Source: Brachycybe producta (Eukaryota; Arthropoda; Diplopoda; Playtdesmida; Andrognathidae). From it: 64,000 bases of DNA. Numbering within the stretch: position 1 is the stretch's first letter; every line of letters starts with the position of its first letter. The DNA lies in the NCBI GenBank assembly GCA_036925085.1, contig JAUPFP010000001.1:16772842-16836841 (forward strand). The letters are read 5' to 3'. Positions 37,752-48,530 of the stretch are shown here, piece after piece. The position numbers and the translations under genes were made by a program. The notes under the pieces were generated by a model that saw nothing but the letters and a program-made list of their open reading frames with translations, searched no databases and had not been told where the DNA came from.

Positions 37752-39569
37752 ATGTCTGGTCGGGGAAGCAGTTTGTTGGAAGGATTGGAGTTACGTTCCC
37801 ACACTGTCGGCCAGAGTAGCCGGCCGGAGGGGCGGAACCCTGTTGAGGGTGCTGTTGGCGGGAACGTACCCGGTGATTCCACTGAGGAAGGTGTCGTAGA
37901 GGGAGACCCTATGGACCAACCTCCGGCTGGAGACTTTGTGACGGTGCGGTCGCACCGTCGGGGCACTGTCTCCGGTGGAGCACCAAGAGATGGTGGTGAT
38001 GGAGGGTTACCGACCCCGATTGGGACAGACGTACCGCCTATGGTCGGCCTGTTAACCTCCACCGCCTCTCGTCTGGGTGGACGTGGAGGTCATCCCGTAC
38101 TGGGAGAGGTGGTAGGGACCCCGGAGCCATCCTTGGTGGACACAGCATCATGGTTGGCGTCGATGACCGAGGAGCAGCTCCGTGAGGTTGCCAGGGGGAT
38201 TTATGAACTGCGGTGGCAGGGTCATCTTTCCCCAGGGATCCAGGGGCTCCATATGGAGCATCCTCGCTTCACACCATCGCCCGTGCACCGGAAAGGTGCA
38301 TGGAGGGAGGCGACGCCTGCTCCGGCCGGGCGGATGCCTCCAGGCGGAGGGCCGCGGACCGCTCTTTCGGGTGGCGGTCGGGGAGATCCTCCGCCCGTTC
38401 AGCGACCGCGGGTCCACCTGGTGGATCCCGTGGATGCTGAACCTGATGCTGAGACTTCGGGGATCCGGAGCAGGGCACCACGGCGGGTAAGCACCGCACC
38501 GTGGATGCCTGCACCGGTTGTCCCGTCGGAGATCCAGGCGTTTGTGTTTTTTAACCCAGTTCACTTGTTCATCCGGTATGATGGACGAGAGGACATTACG
38601 CCTTTTCTCCGGCAGTTCGAAGCCAAAGCTAGGGCTCAGCGCTGGACGGATGAGGCCAGGTGCAGCTTCTTTACGTACCTGCTCGATGGCCCGGCTGAGG
38701 AACATTATGCCTGTTTGGTGGAGTTCAAGCCGAACCTGACATGGCCGGAATTGAGGCAGGTGATGCTTCACCGCTTCGGAACCAAGAATCAGGCTCAGGC
38801 CTGTTTTGACCGTTTCGAGGCCATGAAGCAAGGGCCTGTGGAATCACTCCAGGCGTTCTACTGGTGCTTTATTGAGCTGGCAGAACGAGTTTCTCCTCCT
38901 GAGGACTCTTGTCAACTCCTCCGATATAAGAAGAAACTGCAGCCGGAGATTCTCAGACCTCTCTGGGGATCAAAAGCTGAGACGGTCAGGGACTTTACCA
39001 CCGAGGCAATGTTGGTCGAGGCCGACATGCTAACGGCGGGAGCGTTACCTGCCCGTACCTTGACGGTACCGGAGACCCAGGCTGCGGCCAAGGTCTCTGG
39101 TGCTGTGGCAAAGCCCAGGAGCTATGCTACGTCTACTTCTACCTCTTCGGGTGCGAAGGCAGCGGCACCGTCCAAATCGGATGGAGCTACTGCCAAGACC
39201 GGAGGGCAGAAGGGAAGAAAGACGAAGCGGCAGAGCCAGGGTGGAAATAAGTCCACAGCAGCCCCGTCAGGTTCCAGCCACACGGCTGGAGGTGGAGGTC
39301 CTACTCGTAGGCAACCAGGTCCATGCTTTCGGTGTAACCAGATGGGTCACCTTAAGAAGGACTGTCCGAAGGCAGTTGCCCAAGGACAGGTTGCTCGAGT
39401 ACCACCGGGCGAAAGCACAGTGGCGCGGTACATGCCGGGTCTAGCACCCATAGTACTGCAGGGCAGAGAGTATCTGTCCACTGTAATTGATGGACAGATG
39501 TTCTATCTGCCTGTCGCCAGAAACGAGGACCTGCCCTCATTAAACCGGCGCCGGTCACTGCAGAACTGA
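37752..39569 (+). CDS. Element E Gag (intact)
   Basis: 605 codons from ATG 37752 (frame open from 37692). Acidic/Gly-rich N-terminus with GLELRSHTVG, a helical segment (ASMTEEQLREVARGIYELRWQG), a capsid-like region (FFNPVHLFIRYDGREDI, RWTDEARCSFFTYLLDGPAEEHY, QAFYWCFIELAERVSP), a Ser/Thr/Lys linker, and the CCHC zinc knuckle CFRCNQMGHLKKDC near residue 540. No lesion seen. It assembles the particle and binds the RNA through the knuckle. The stop lies inside the frameshift stem-loop. Confidence 0.9.
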   Translation: MSGRGSSLLEGLELRSHTVGQSSRPEGRNPVEGAVGGNVPGDSTEEGVVEGDPMDQPPAGDFVTVRSHRRGTVSGGAPRDGGDGGLPTPIGTDVPPMVGLLTSTASRLGGRGGHPVLGEVVGTPEPSLVDTASWLASMTEEQLREVARGIYELRWQGHLSPGIQGLHMEHPRFTPSPVHRKGAWREATPAPAGRMPPGGGPRTALSGGGRGDPPPVQRPRVHLVDPVDAEPDAETSGIRSRAPRRVSTAPWMPAPVVPSEIQAFVFFNPVHLFIRYDGREDITPFLRQFEAKARAQRWTDEARCSFFTYLLDGPAEEHYACLVEFKPNLTWPELRQVMLHRFGTKNQAQACFDRFEAMKQGPVESLQAFYWCFIELAERVSPPEDSCQLLRYKKKLQPEILRPLWGSKAETVRDFTTEAMLVEADMLTAGALPARTLTVPETQAAAKVSGAVAKPRSYATSTSTSSGAKAAAPSKSDGATAKTGGQKGRKTKRQSQGGNKSTAAPSGSSHTAGGGGPTRRQPGPCFRCNQMGHLKKDCPKAVAQGQVARVPPGESTVARYMPGLAPIVLQGREYLSTVIDGQMFYLPVARNEDLPSLNRRRSLQN

Positions 39570-39584
39570 GCTGCAGTCGACCGG
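39539..39584 (+). promoter_or_regulatory. -1 ribosomal frameshift site, gag/pol (E)
   Basis: ATTAAAC (39539-39545), spacer CGGCG, then a stem CCGGTCACTGCAG (39551-39563) pairing with CTGCAGT-C-GACCGG (39571-39584): 13 base pairs with one bulged C and a 7-base loop that contains the gag TGA. The pol frame (GTA-ATG-CTT) is open back through the heptamer. Confidence 0.8.
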
Positions 39585-39586
39585 TA

Positions 39587-41695
39587 ATGCTTAAAAACTC
39601 AGGTGCCCGGCAAAGCCGGCGGAGTAAAAAAGGGGCGTACCTTCGGGCAGTCTCTAGATATGTGGGTATCGTGCATGAAGCAGGGGTGCCTCTGGCTAGG
39701 TCTGAGGACCCAAAAATTACCCAGTGGGTATTTCAGGAGCCAAGCCCCACACTGGAAGCTGCGCTTGCCCGGCTGGAAAGCTGGGTGGCACCTTTCTTCC
39801 TTGATGAGGGGGAGGAAGGTCCGAACGGTACGGGCATTACGAGGGCTTCAAGCGTTGGTGCGCCCATGCTGTTGCCCAGGCCTGGTGAGTCTCTGGGAGG
39901 GGAGACTGGAAGCCAGGCCCCTGAGCATCCGGTACGACCGTCCCCTGTGGACGGGAGGATGGATGAGGCTCAGAGAAGTAATGTCGGGCAACGACGGTTG
40001 CCCATTCCTGAATTACAGAGCTGTGCATACTTGCGTGGGGCACCGCGTGTTCTGGTGTCGATGGATGGTCGGCTGGTTGAGTCGATCGTCAACACCGGTG
40101 CCGAAGTATCGGTAATGAGCATGTCGGTGGCACGGGAGATAGAGTTACCGGTGCAGGAGGTTAGCCTCCCTTCATTCCCCTCGGATCGTGGATCCCAGTT
40201 CTGTAGCAAGATTTTGCGAAAGTTCCGGGAGCGCTATAATATAGCGCAGCACTTCACGATGGCGTACCATCCGCAAGCTAATGGGCTTACAGAGCGTATG
40301 AACAAGACCGTGATGGAAACCATCAAGCGTTACCTTGATCCCCTCAAGGACCAACGTGATTGGTGGAAGAAATTGCGGCCCGTTGTGTGGGCCTACAACA
40401 CTGCGGTGCAGGTGAGCATGGAAGTGTCTCCGTACCAATTGTTGTTTGGGCGTGAGCCTAGGTTGGGGATTGATAATCTCCTTCCTAACGGTCCGGTCCG
40501 CGACTTGCCCGACCAGCAAGCCGTGGAGGAGCGTGCTCGTCAGAATTTGGCGGCCACTCAAGCCAGACAGAAGAGCCGGTATGACGCCGGCCGGGTGGAG
40601 CCACCCCGGTACCAGCCTGGTAATAAGGTTTGGATAAGGGATATGGCTGGAAAGCTCGGTCAAGCCAAGAAGTGGAGTTTCGCTTACAAGGCTGAACTGG
40701 GTACGGTGGTCCGGCAGGTTTCCGACCTGGTCTATGAGATAGAATTCGTAGATGGGTATGGTCGGAAGGTGCGAGACCGGTTTCATGTTGATAACTTGAA
40801 GCCGTACGTTCCCACATGTGGGGTTCGTGAGGAAGATGGCCTTGGTGGCTCTGAAACCTCATCGAACTCTGAAGGGTCCAGTGATGCTGAGTCTGGGTCA
40901 GCTGGAAGGGAAAGGAAGGATGATGTCTCTCCAGGACCTTCTGGCCAGCCTAGCTTGGTGGTGGAGTCAACTGACTCTGAGGCAGAGGAAGCACCTCAGC
41001 CCCGGTATTACCTCCGTCCGAGGAAACCCAGGGTTTTTGAGGTTCTGCAAGCTTCCTCTGAAGCTCCAATAGGCACCAGGGTGGTGCAGGGACTTTGGAA
41101 GTCCCTGTCCTGGTGGGAGAGAGCAGGTCATTCCCTGGTATGGGATGAGGACCTGAACTGGGGAAATAAGGATTGGGAGCGCAGTGACCTCTGGACTGGG
41201 CACCGCCTGTCTGTCATGGACAGATGGCGGTTGTCCAGGGGGAACTGGGTGAAGAAATCCACAATTCCCATCTGCAAACTCAAAGAGGAGTCTGCAGAAT
41301 TTATTATTCCTCAAGATCTCTCTCCTGAGTCTTTCCATAAAGATTCATGCCATGTATCTGCCCCTAGAAAGGCAGACGACGGTAGAATCTTTATGGTAAC
41401 AGCAATGGAGGCAGCTAATGTGGTTTTAGCCGCCAAGCTGCCGCTGTTAGCCATTCTGTTGGTGAAATTAGCGGCTGAACGCCATCTTGTGTTGAAATTG
41501 AAACGACGACGGACGTTTGCCGCTATTTTAACAAGAAAAAAAGTATTTCACTGTCAGAAAAGCAAAGACTCAGGCCAATTGGATGCTACGAGAAACAAAG
41601 TAAGTCCCCAAAGGGGAATTTCCTTTTCCTGTCCTTTGGCAGTATTCTTGTATTGCTTTTGGGTGTGTCAAGCGGTCATTGACCGCGGTCATTGA
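39587..41695 (+). CDS. Element E Pol with in-frame RT/RNase H deletion
   Basis: 702 codons from an ATG at 39587; probably read by -1 slippage from Gag. Spacer GVPLARSEDPKITQWVF; protease region with IVNTGAEVSVMS, where the catalytic Asp is Asn; then at about 40177 the frame jumps to the integrase core SDRGSQFCSK and continues with YHPQANGLTERMNKTV, GREPRLGIDN, YQPGNKVWIRD, FHVDNLKPYVP, the acidic and PPRYYLRPRKPRV-like tail, and a hydrophobic end CPLAVFLYCFWVCQAVI. About 2.9 kb (RT, RNase H, integrase N-terminus and first catalytic Asp) are missing but the frame stays open. Confidence 0.85.
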   Translation: MLKNSGARQSRRSKKGAYLRAVSRYVGIVHEAGVPLARSEDPKITQWVFQEPSPTLEAALARLESWVAPFFLDEGEEGPNGTGITRASSVGAPMLLPRPGESLGGETGSQAPEHPVRPSPVDGRMDEAQRSNVGQRRLPIPELQSCAYLRGAPRVLVSMDGRLVESIVNTGAEVSVMSMSVAREIELPVQEVSLPSFPSDRGSQFCSKILRKFRERYNIAQHFTMAYHPQANGLTERMNKTVMETIKRYLDPLKDQRDWWKKLRPVVWAYNTAVQVSMEVSPYQLLFGREPRLGIDNLLPNGPVRDLPDQQAVEERARQNLAATQARQKSRYDAGRVEPPRYQPGNKVWIRDMAGKLGQAKKWSFAYKAELGTVVRQVSDLVYEIEFVDGYGRKVRDRFHVDNLKPYVPTCGVREEDGLGGSETSSNSEGSSDAESGSAGRERKDDVSPGPSGQPSLVVESTDSEAEEAPQPRYYLRPRKPRVFEVLQASSEAPIGTRVVQGLWKSLSWWERAGHSLVWDEDLNWGNKDWERSDLWTGHRLSVMDRWRLSRGNWVKKSTIPICKLKEESAEFIIPQDLSPESFHKDSCHVSAPRKADDGRIFMVTAMEAANVVLAAKLPLLAILLVKLAAERHLVLKLKRRRTFAAILTRKKVFHCQKSKDSGQLDATRNKVSPQRGISFSCPLAVFLYCFWVCQAVIDRGH

Positions 41696-41707
41696 CCGCG
41701 GTCATTG
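41672..41707 (+). repeat. 13-bp tandem repeat at the E/D junction
   Basis: GCGGTCATTGACC occurs 2.8 times in a row (41672, 41685, 41698). Each unit is nearly its own inverse (GGTCA/TTGACC). A has a single GGTCATTGACC at the same place, so the array grew here, where plus-strand E meets minus-strand D. Confidence 0.75.
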
Positions 41708-42640
41708 CCTCCCTCTTGGCAATTTGCTGCTGGCCAGCAGCTGTAGTGGTGCACCCCATTGGAGTGACACCACGACCGACAGGAGGTTCCCCTGTTTCGA
41801 GTGGCACCCTGGCTAGAGTTTCCTGCAGGGAAGGAAACTGCGCAACTTGGAGCTCATACTCCTGACAGTCAGTTGCACCCATTGCATAAACAATGACACG
41901 GTGCGAACTAGCTGCTTGAGCTCCATCCTCTTGGCTCCTCAGCTTGTGAGGTGGGAAGGCCTGTTCCTGACCGGAGGGCCTGGCCTTCTTCCCTCTTGAG
42001 TGATTAGCCACTTGTGGGGTGTGAGGGTGGGACCATTTCTGTCCCTTACGACCACCATCACTTGCAGATTTTCCCATTTTACCGGAAGCGAATACTGGAG
42101 GCAGCATCACATTCTTCTTCGCTCACCAGTCCCTTTTATGATAATCCGCCTGCCAGCTAGAGTAGCCAGCCACTGAATCAGGCAGACCCAAAACAGTAGC
42201 TGGCCTCCCCGGGTGTGCAGCACCCGGACATCGTTTAGGGTGGGCGAGAGCTTTAGCTGGAAGACCCACCACCGGAGTAAGCATACTCATAGCAGTTTCA
42301 TGGGTTTTCAGCTGGGCCTCTTTTTCTGCAAGAGCTTTAACTCAAGCAGCAATCTGTGCCACTCCGGACTTTTTCTTGCGCTTTTTCGTGCTGACCTTCC
42401 TCACTTGAACGGTAGGAAACTCACGCCGGTCCAATCGGTCTTCTTCTTTGGCCATGTTCTCAACCACGACCTCAAAGGCCTTGGAATGGTGGGGAGAACA
42501 CTGTGGAATCCCGCCAATGATGGTCTACCCACGATGGTCACACCACTCCCATCAGACTCCGAAGAGCCCTCTGAAGAGTGGTGACGACTCCGCAACTGCT
42601 GCCCTTTTTCATTGCCTCTGTCCAAAGTCGATAAATCATA
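41708..42640 (-). pseudogene. Element D ORF3 fragment
   Basis: Minus strand pieces: acidic SSEGSSESDGSG, TVQVRK-like region with KKSTKKRKKKSGVAQI-like basic text, PVFASGKMGKSASDGGRKGQKW, RGKKARPSGQ, VGRGVTPMGCTTTAAGQQQIAKREAM. These match A from about 21280 to 20330 with gaps. The C-terminal domain is absent. Confidence 0.65.
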
Positions 42641-44316
42641 GTCCTCACCATGATTTTTGGCTTTCAGGTGGTGGCAACCACTCTTTTTCGTGTTCCTGCC
42701 ATCCAACCTCTGCTGATCTTGGGTTTCCCCAAGTGCCATGGTATTTGGACGGTCAGAACCCTTAGGAAGAGCACCTTCCACACCAGCAGAACCACCATGA
42801 CAACATCCATGATGGTTCCACCACTACCACCATGTGTACAAACAGTCCATGCCGGTATGACACATGATTGAGCAGGCATCCACCTTAGCCAGTCTGTTCT
42901 TCAACTTTTTCTGGTGAATTATCCTTCGTGTGGCCGACATTCATTGTTTACAAGAAACAATGTGGTGCCTTGGCTGCAAATTCACCATAGTAGTGGCATC
43001 TGACGATGGCTGCGTGACTAAACCTTTAGCTGCCTCATCCATGGTCACCACGGAGGTTTCGCCATTGTCCGCCTTTTTAGGGGCAGACCCATGGTGAATT
43101 TCCATGTTAACAGACTGGCCTGGGAGAGAGGACACATTTAACTTGACATTCAATGGTATGGAGGTATTCACAGATATATTATTTTGCCCATGGTCTGATT
43201 CATTCGGGCCTTTAGCCTGGCCTTCCTCAGTGGGTCGGCCACAGTTTGCTACATAAACCCGGCCGTCACACCACGCAGGCAAGTCAGGCTTTCTCCTATC
43301 CCAGCCATCCCCCCCAAACTAGCTGATGGCCAGCTCTCTCACACCATGGCAGGGATTCAAGAAGATTTCCATGCTATTCGTAGGGTTCATGCAAGGAAAT
43401 GCCTGGAGGAAAATGGTCGCACCTGAAACACCCTCGGTGGCCTCGGACAGAGGTTATACAGATTGGGAGGGTTTTCCATCGCCTCAGAGTCAGTAGACTG
43501 TTTTGAAGGTGGCTTTGGGCCGGAGTACCGCTACTCCCCGCCGAAACCTCCGGTTTAGCATCCGTACTGCTGCTTCCTGCATTGGAGGAGGTGTCAGAGA
43601 CGTCAAGTCCATCTTCCTCCCACACTTTGCATTTGGGTACGTGCAGTTTCAAGTTATCCACATGAAACCGGTCTCACACTTCCAGACCATACCCATCCAT
43701 GAATTCCACTTCATAGACCAGGTGAGAAAACTGCTTGCACCATGCCAAGTTCAGCCATATATGCTAAACTTCATTTCTTCACTTGGCCGAGCTTCCTAGC
43801 CATGTTCCTAATCCACACCTGCAAACCAGGTGAGTATAGAGGCGGCTGCACTCGGCCGGAGTCATACTGCTTCTTTTGCCTTCTGTGAGCAGCAGTCAAT
43901 CTCTGATGCGACCCATCCGAGGCTCACTGACAAACAACAACTGATACGGAGAGACTTGGGTACTCTCCTGCACAGCTGTGTTATAAGCCCACACGGTGGG
44001 CCATAAATTGTCCCACCAATCACGCTGTTCCTTGAGCAAGGTCCATCAAGGTACCGCTTCATGGTTTCCATTACGGTTTTATTTGTACGTTCCGTAAGCC
44101 CATTAGATTGCAGATGGTGTGCTGTTGTGAAGTGATGCGCTACATTTAGCGCTCCCGGAACTTCAGAAGGACTTTGCTGGAGAACTGGGACCCACAATCC
44201 GAGACAAGAACTTTTGGTGTGCCATACACCAAAAGGATCTTGACCTTGAAGAATTTTACAACACATGCGGCCGTGGCCCTTTGCACCGTCCTTGCCACAG
44301 GGTACCGGGTAAAACT
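42641..44316 (-). pseudogene. Element D Pol: integrase C-terminal half and tail
   Basis: Minus strand: integrase core pieces VAHHFTTAHHLQSNGLTERT and YLD near 44040-44160, RVPKSLRISCC-like shifted stretches, WIRNMARKLGQ region near 43800, FHVDNLKLHVP (43640-43662), then the acidic tail and, after a gap, SAPKKADNGETSVVTMDEA (43030-43090). It continues the integrase found at 48530-49000 on the other side of the LINE. Numerous frame breaks. Confidence 0.75.
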
Positions 44317-44649
44317 CAATTCAATTCAATTCAATTAGATACACCTGCAATCAGCTTGAAAGCCATGTGGCAGGGGGATTGCTCCCAATCATGAGTGATT
44401 GTCATTATTTAAAAATGAGACACCATCACGAAATTGAAATCATCCTAACAAAGAACTATTCACAGGAAGAGAATTTCATAGTCTAACAACATTATTAATA
44501 AAAGACCAAAAATATGCATCAGTCCTAGCTATTAATTCTTTAAAAGTCTACCTTTAGAGGATTTTTAGTTAGTAAACCATTAAGCAGAGTAATGTTATTA
44601 TCAGACAGCAAACGTCCCAGAAGAGCGAGGCTTTCCTCATTTCTTCGGA

Positions 44650-47090
44650 CAGCTAATGTTTCTCATTCTAGCTCTTGAAGCATAGACGATACGCTGTCAG
44701 TATATGCATACCGTCCCTTTACAAATTTTGCAGCCCTATGAGGCACCATTTCTATTTCTTGTTTTAGGTTATTTCTAAATGGGCTCCAAATTTTGGAACA
44801 ATATTCTAGGATAGATCTAATTAGGGTAAAGTAACAGACCTTCTTTACGTTTTCTTTACAATGTTTAAGGGTGCATTGGACAAACCGCAGTCTTTGATTA
44901 GCTTTTGCAACTGCTTTGGTTATATGATATTTCCAATGCATGTCTTTCAACAAGGTTAAGCCAAGTTATTTAATGATATCAACATGAGTTAGCTGAACAT
45001 CTCCCATTGTATAATCTGCCATGCAAGAATTTTGCTTTTGGGAAACTCGCATAACATTGCATTTACCCCTATTGAGTAGTGGCTGCCACTCAGAGCACCA
45101 TTCTTCAACACTGTCTAGATCTCTTTGGATAACTTCACTATCCTCATTATCCCTAATCCTCCTATACACAACAGCATCATCTGCAAACAAGCGCATCGTA
45201 CTGTTGCATCTATCTGCCAGATCATTAGTGAACAGTAGGAAAAATACCCTGAGGTACACCAGGTGTTACTTTAGCCCAGTCTGACACAGCACCATCAATT
45301 TGGACTCGCTGTTGTCTATTTAATAAGAATGATGATGTCATGAAATTACTTGTTTATTTAAGTTAAAAGTGACCATTCTTTTAATTAGTAGTGAATGCTT
45401 CACTGTATCAATTGCTTTTGCAAAATCTAAAAATACCAAGTCAAATTCGCCCTTACTATCCAAGTCAGAGTGTATGTCTTGGATGAATAGTGCTAACAGG
45501 GTATCACATCATCTGCCTTTTCGAAAACCATGCTGGTTGTCATGAATTAATTTATGGGTTTTGAAATGCTTGATTGTATTAGAATAAATTATATGCTCAA
45601 GAGTCTTACATACAATGTAGGTTAGAGAAATGGGTCTATAGTTCTTTGGACAATGTTTATCTCCTGTTTTAAAAATTGGGCAGATATTTCCATGCCTCCA
45701 TGCCATAGGCAGTATGCCACTATCAAGGGAATCTTGAAAAGTTTACTTAAAAAGTAGTAGCCAGCTCCTTTAGCAAATGTGGCGAAATTGTATCTGAACC
45801 AGCAGATTTATTAACATCTAGATTATAAAGCAAATTTTGTAATCCAGTGGACTTTATAATTATTTGAGGCATGACATGAGATAAGGTGCCAAGTTAAGGT
45901 TCCTCATTGCCATCATTAGCATGAAAGACACTTTGGAAATAATCATTAAGTGTGTTTGCAATAACCTGCTTGTTTGTACAGACATCACCAAGTGGTGTTA
46001 TAATTGAAGTTATATTATTTGTAATTTTGTTGAGATATTTTACATATTTCCAGAACAACTTGGGATTTTTAGTAAAGTTCAAGTGTTCCTTTTTTCAGCA
46101 AGTTTTTCACAAGACGTCACTGGGAATTAAACTGCAATTTAATAGTGTTGTCCATGTTCATCTTCATTTTAGATCTAAATTTACATTGTTTACGAAGAGT
46201 GCGGCATATCTCAGTGGTGTACTAAATTGGTTCCACGCTTGATTTTACATTTTTGCATGGGATGAAATTATTTATGCCATCAAAAATGACATTAACAAAC
46301 AGTGACCACTGTTGGTTTACATCTTTTTATAGTCCACTTTTATTGTTCAGTTCATTTGTTACAAAGAGCTTAAAATTAGCCCAATGAGCTTTATTGTACT
46401 GGAGGACTTTTTGGGGAGCTGATAGGAGTTTTTCAAATTGGGTGACAAATTCTAAGTAAATCATTTTGTGATCGCTTATGCCATCAGCAATTTCAATTGA
46501 TTTGACACTTTCTGAGGTGTTTATAAAAACTAGATCTAGAATATTAGCTTTTGTATTGGTGCAGCATGTAGGAGTTTGCACTAGTTGATCCAGGGAATAT
46601 GTGCATACACCATCAAGCAGTATATCTATTAATTTATTGCTAGGGCACTGGGAGTCAACAGTATAATTTGTTCAATTTATTTCAGGAAGGTTAAAATCCT
46701 CTCCAATGAGAACTGATGCATGTTTGTGGGTAGAAAATAAGGAATCAAAACAATTTCTAAATTGGAGTAATTCTTCTTCGTCATTTGAAGGTGGGCGATA
46801 GAATGAAAATAAGAAAATTTTTGTCCCGTTATGAAGTGAAATGATACAACAAACTGCCCCACAATGACCTTCATAAGGGGATTCTCTTTTTGAAGTTAGG
46901 TTTTTATTGATAGCAAGAAATAAATTCACCTCCACCTTTGATTAAGTTCCGATCTTTTTGGAATATGTTAAACTGTTCGGGGAAAACTTCAGCGTACGAT
47001 TCATCTTCAGTTAGCCATGATTCACTACTTAAGATAATGTCGGGATTGTAGCTTTCTATGGCTTCACTAAACTGAATTACTTTATTTTTT
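44650..47090 (-). pseudogene. LINE ORF2: endonuclease and reverse transcriptase
   Basis: Endonuclease blocks: ESWLTEDESYAEVFP (about 46985-47030), GHCGAVCCIISLHNG, GEDFNLPEIN and ISDHKMIYLEF (about 46475). RT: ICPIFKTGDKHCPKNYRPIS, HDNQHGFRKGR, TPGVPQG (followed by a small deletion of the LGPL part), MRLFADDAVVYRR with intact catalytic FADD (about 45165-45200), then the thumb (IRSILEYCSKIWSP, IEMVPHRAAKFVKGRYAYTDS). Same superfamily as the LINE at 2833 but clearly a different subfamily. Confidence 0.8.
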
Positions 47091-47299
47091 TATACTTCTG
47101 CAATTGATTATTAACATTTTTAAGGATTTATTTATAGGCTTGTTTTCCTTGATTGTCAAGAAACTGTCTTAGAAGACATTTTCTTGTTAAAAATTGTGTT
47201 TCTTTTTGAATAACTATTTTATGTACAGTAACTAGATTTGATTTTTTTTCCCTAGAATCAGGGGATTTAGTAATTAGAAGTTTCCCTGGACTTCACTAC

Positions 47300-48060
47300 A
47301 AACAGATTTTCAGAAAACAGAGCTCAAGACATCCTTACCGGCTGCAGTCAAGTGAAGGCCATCATGCAGATAATACTTATCAGGTGCTTTAAGAAGCACC
47401 CGAGAAGTATCCGCAAATGAATAACCAGCACTACGACAGAGAAAAGAGAACTCTTGTGAAATCTGCTGGACTGCAAGGTTTGGATGAAAAGAACCACTTG
47501 CATCATGCTCAAACCATGGCAGGACAGTAGAAATCACAATCTTTGCACGAGGCCTGATGCGTTTTACCTCTCTAGAAAAGTGTTTAAGTCTCAGTGCCGG
47601 CATGTACAACTACAACAGGGTTAAGGCTAGCTTTGTTCAGCACTGCCTTAACTTGAGTAGTTAAATGTTCAACACGTGTGCCACACCAAATCGGTTACCA
47701 CCCATGGTAGCAGAACTACCATTAGCCACAATACTGGCAAAGCTTTTTCTCTGTGGCCAAGATCTTTTGCCTTTGACCACCATCCATCCGTCTCCTGTCT
47801 GGGCTGCCTGATTCTTAACTACCTAGTCAGTCCCTACAGATACATTGGATGAAATGCCAGGCACAGCATCACTCGTCTGGCATGCAACCTCATGATTCAC
47901 TGTAGGGTGAGCATTGCAATCCCGAAAGAACAATTCTTTCAACTCAGTAACCTCCTTCTTCGCAAACAGGCGATATCACGGGATGCCTGCACTGAACAAG
48001 TGGAAGGAGCACTAGGTGGGGTCAAAGTCTTAAGAGGCATAATTAAAATGATAAGAAAGC
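47300..48060 (-). pseudogene. LINE ORF1: SGNH-hydrolase domain
   Basis: Minus strand: a segment ELKELFFRDCNAHPT and ACQTSDAVPGISSN (47850-47950), GDGWMVVKGKRSW, a block III-like VVVVVHAGTET (decayed from H-G-x-N-D), RPRAKIVISTVLPWF, and block V LHDGLHLTAAGKDVL with Asp and His intact (47315-47360). The frame is broken before block III and block I is not found. Esterase-type ORF1 as in known CR1/L2 elements. Confidence 0.65.
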
Positions 48061-48530
48061 ATGAAAGAGCCTAATAATTTTAGAAAAGAAAAAACTGTGG
48101 ACGTTAAGCGTTGCATTTTAAAAACTTTTTTGGGCCTAAAGTGGCGTTTTGATTTGAAAATGCAATATCTCAAAGTCGGATTTGGATTCTGCTTTCACCA
48201 GCATGTTAGGCATGCTATAAGGAAATCAAGTTTGGATAAGGAATTAGTTCCATTTTGAGTTAAAAAAACGCGCATAAACAAAGGAAATAAAGAAAAAAAG
48301 AGACAAAGGAAGTAGCATCCTAAACTAATATCGCTCTAACTCAGAAAATACTTATCCAAATTGGAGTCTAATTTCACCACTGTATTCAGGAGACAAAACA
48401 CTATAATATTTAGTATATATAGTATATAGAATAATAGTATAAATAATATACCATTGGCTGACAAGTTTAAATTAGTAAAATAGCTAAAAAATCGCGAGAC
48501 AAGAAAAAACACGACTGCATGTTAGGCAAC

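Larger units (their letters stand above)
36052..41707 (+). mobile_element. Element E, Ty3/Gypsy, 3'-truncated, RT deleted
   Basis: 5' LTR, PBS, leader, intact Gag, frameshift signal, and a Pol frame from which RT and RNase H have been removed in frame. It ends in the integrase tail at about 41695, where it meets element D head on. No 3' LTR: the nearest E-type LTR (55377) is too different to be its partner. Confidence 0.8.
44317..48530 (-). mobile_element. Near full-length CR1/L2-type LINE in D integrase
   Basis: Minus strand, 5' to 3': ORF1 with SGNH domain (47300-48060), ORF2 with endonuclease and RT (44650-47090), and a 3' tail of ATTGA units (44317-44334). It interrupts D between CCGTACCGGGTGAAA-like and GGTGACTCCACCC sequence that are adjacent in A (23985-24020). 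48070-48530 has no ORF; it may be the LINE 5' untranslated region, but this is not proven. Frames are broken in many places. Confidence 0.75.
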
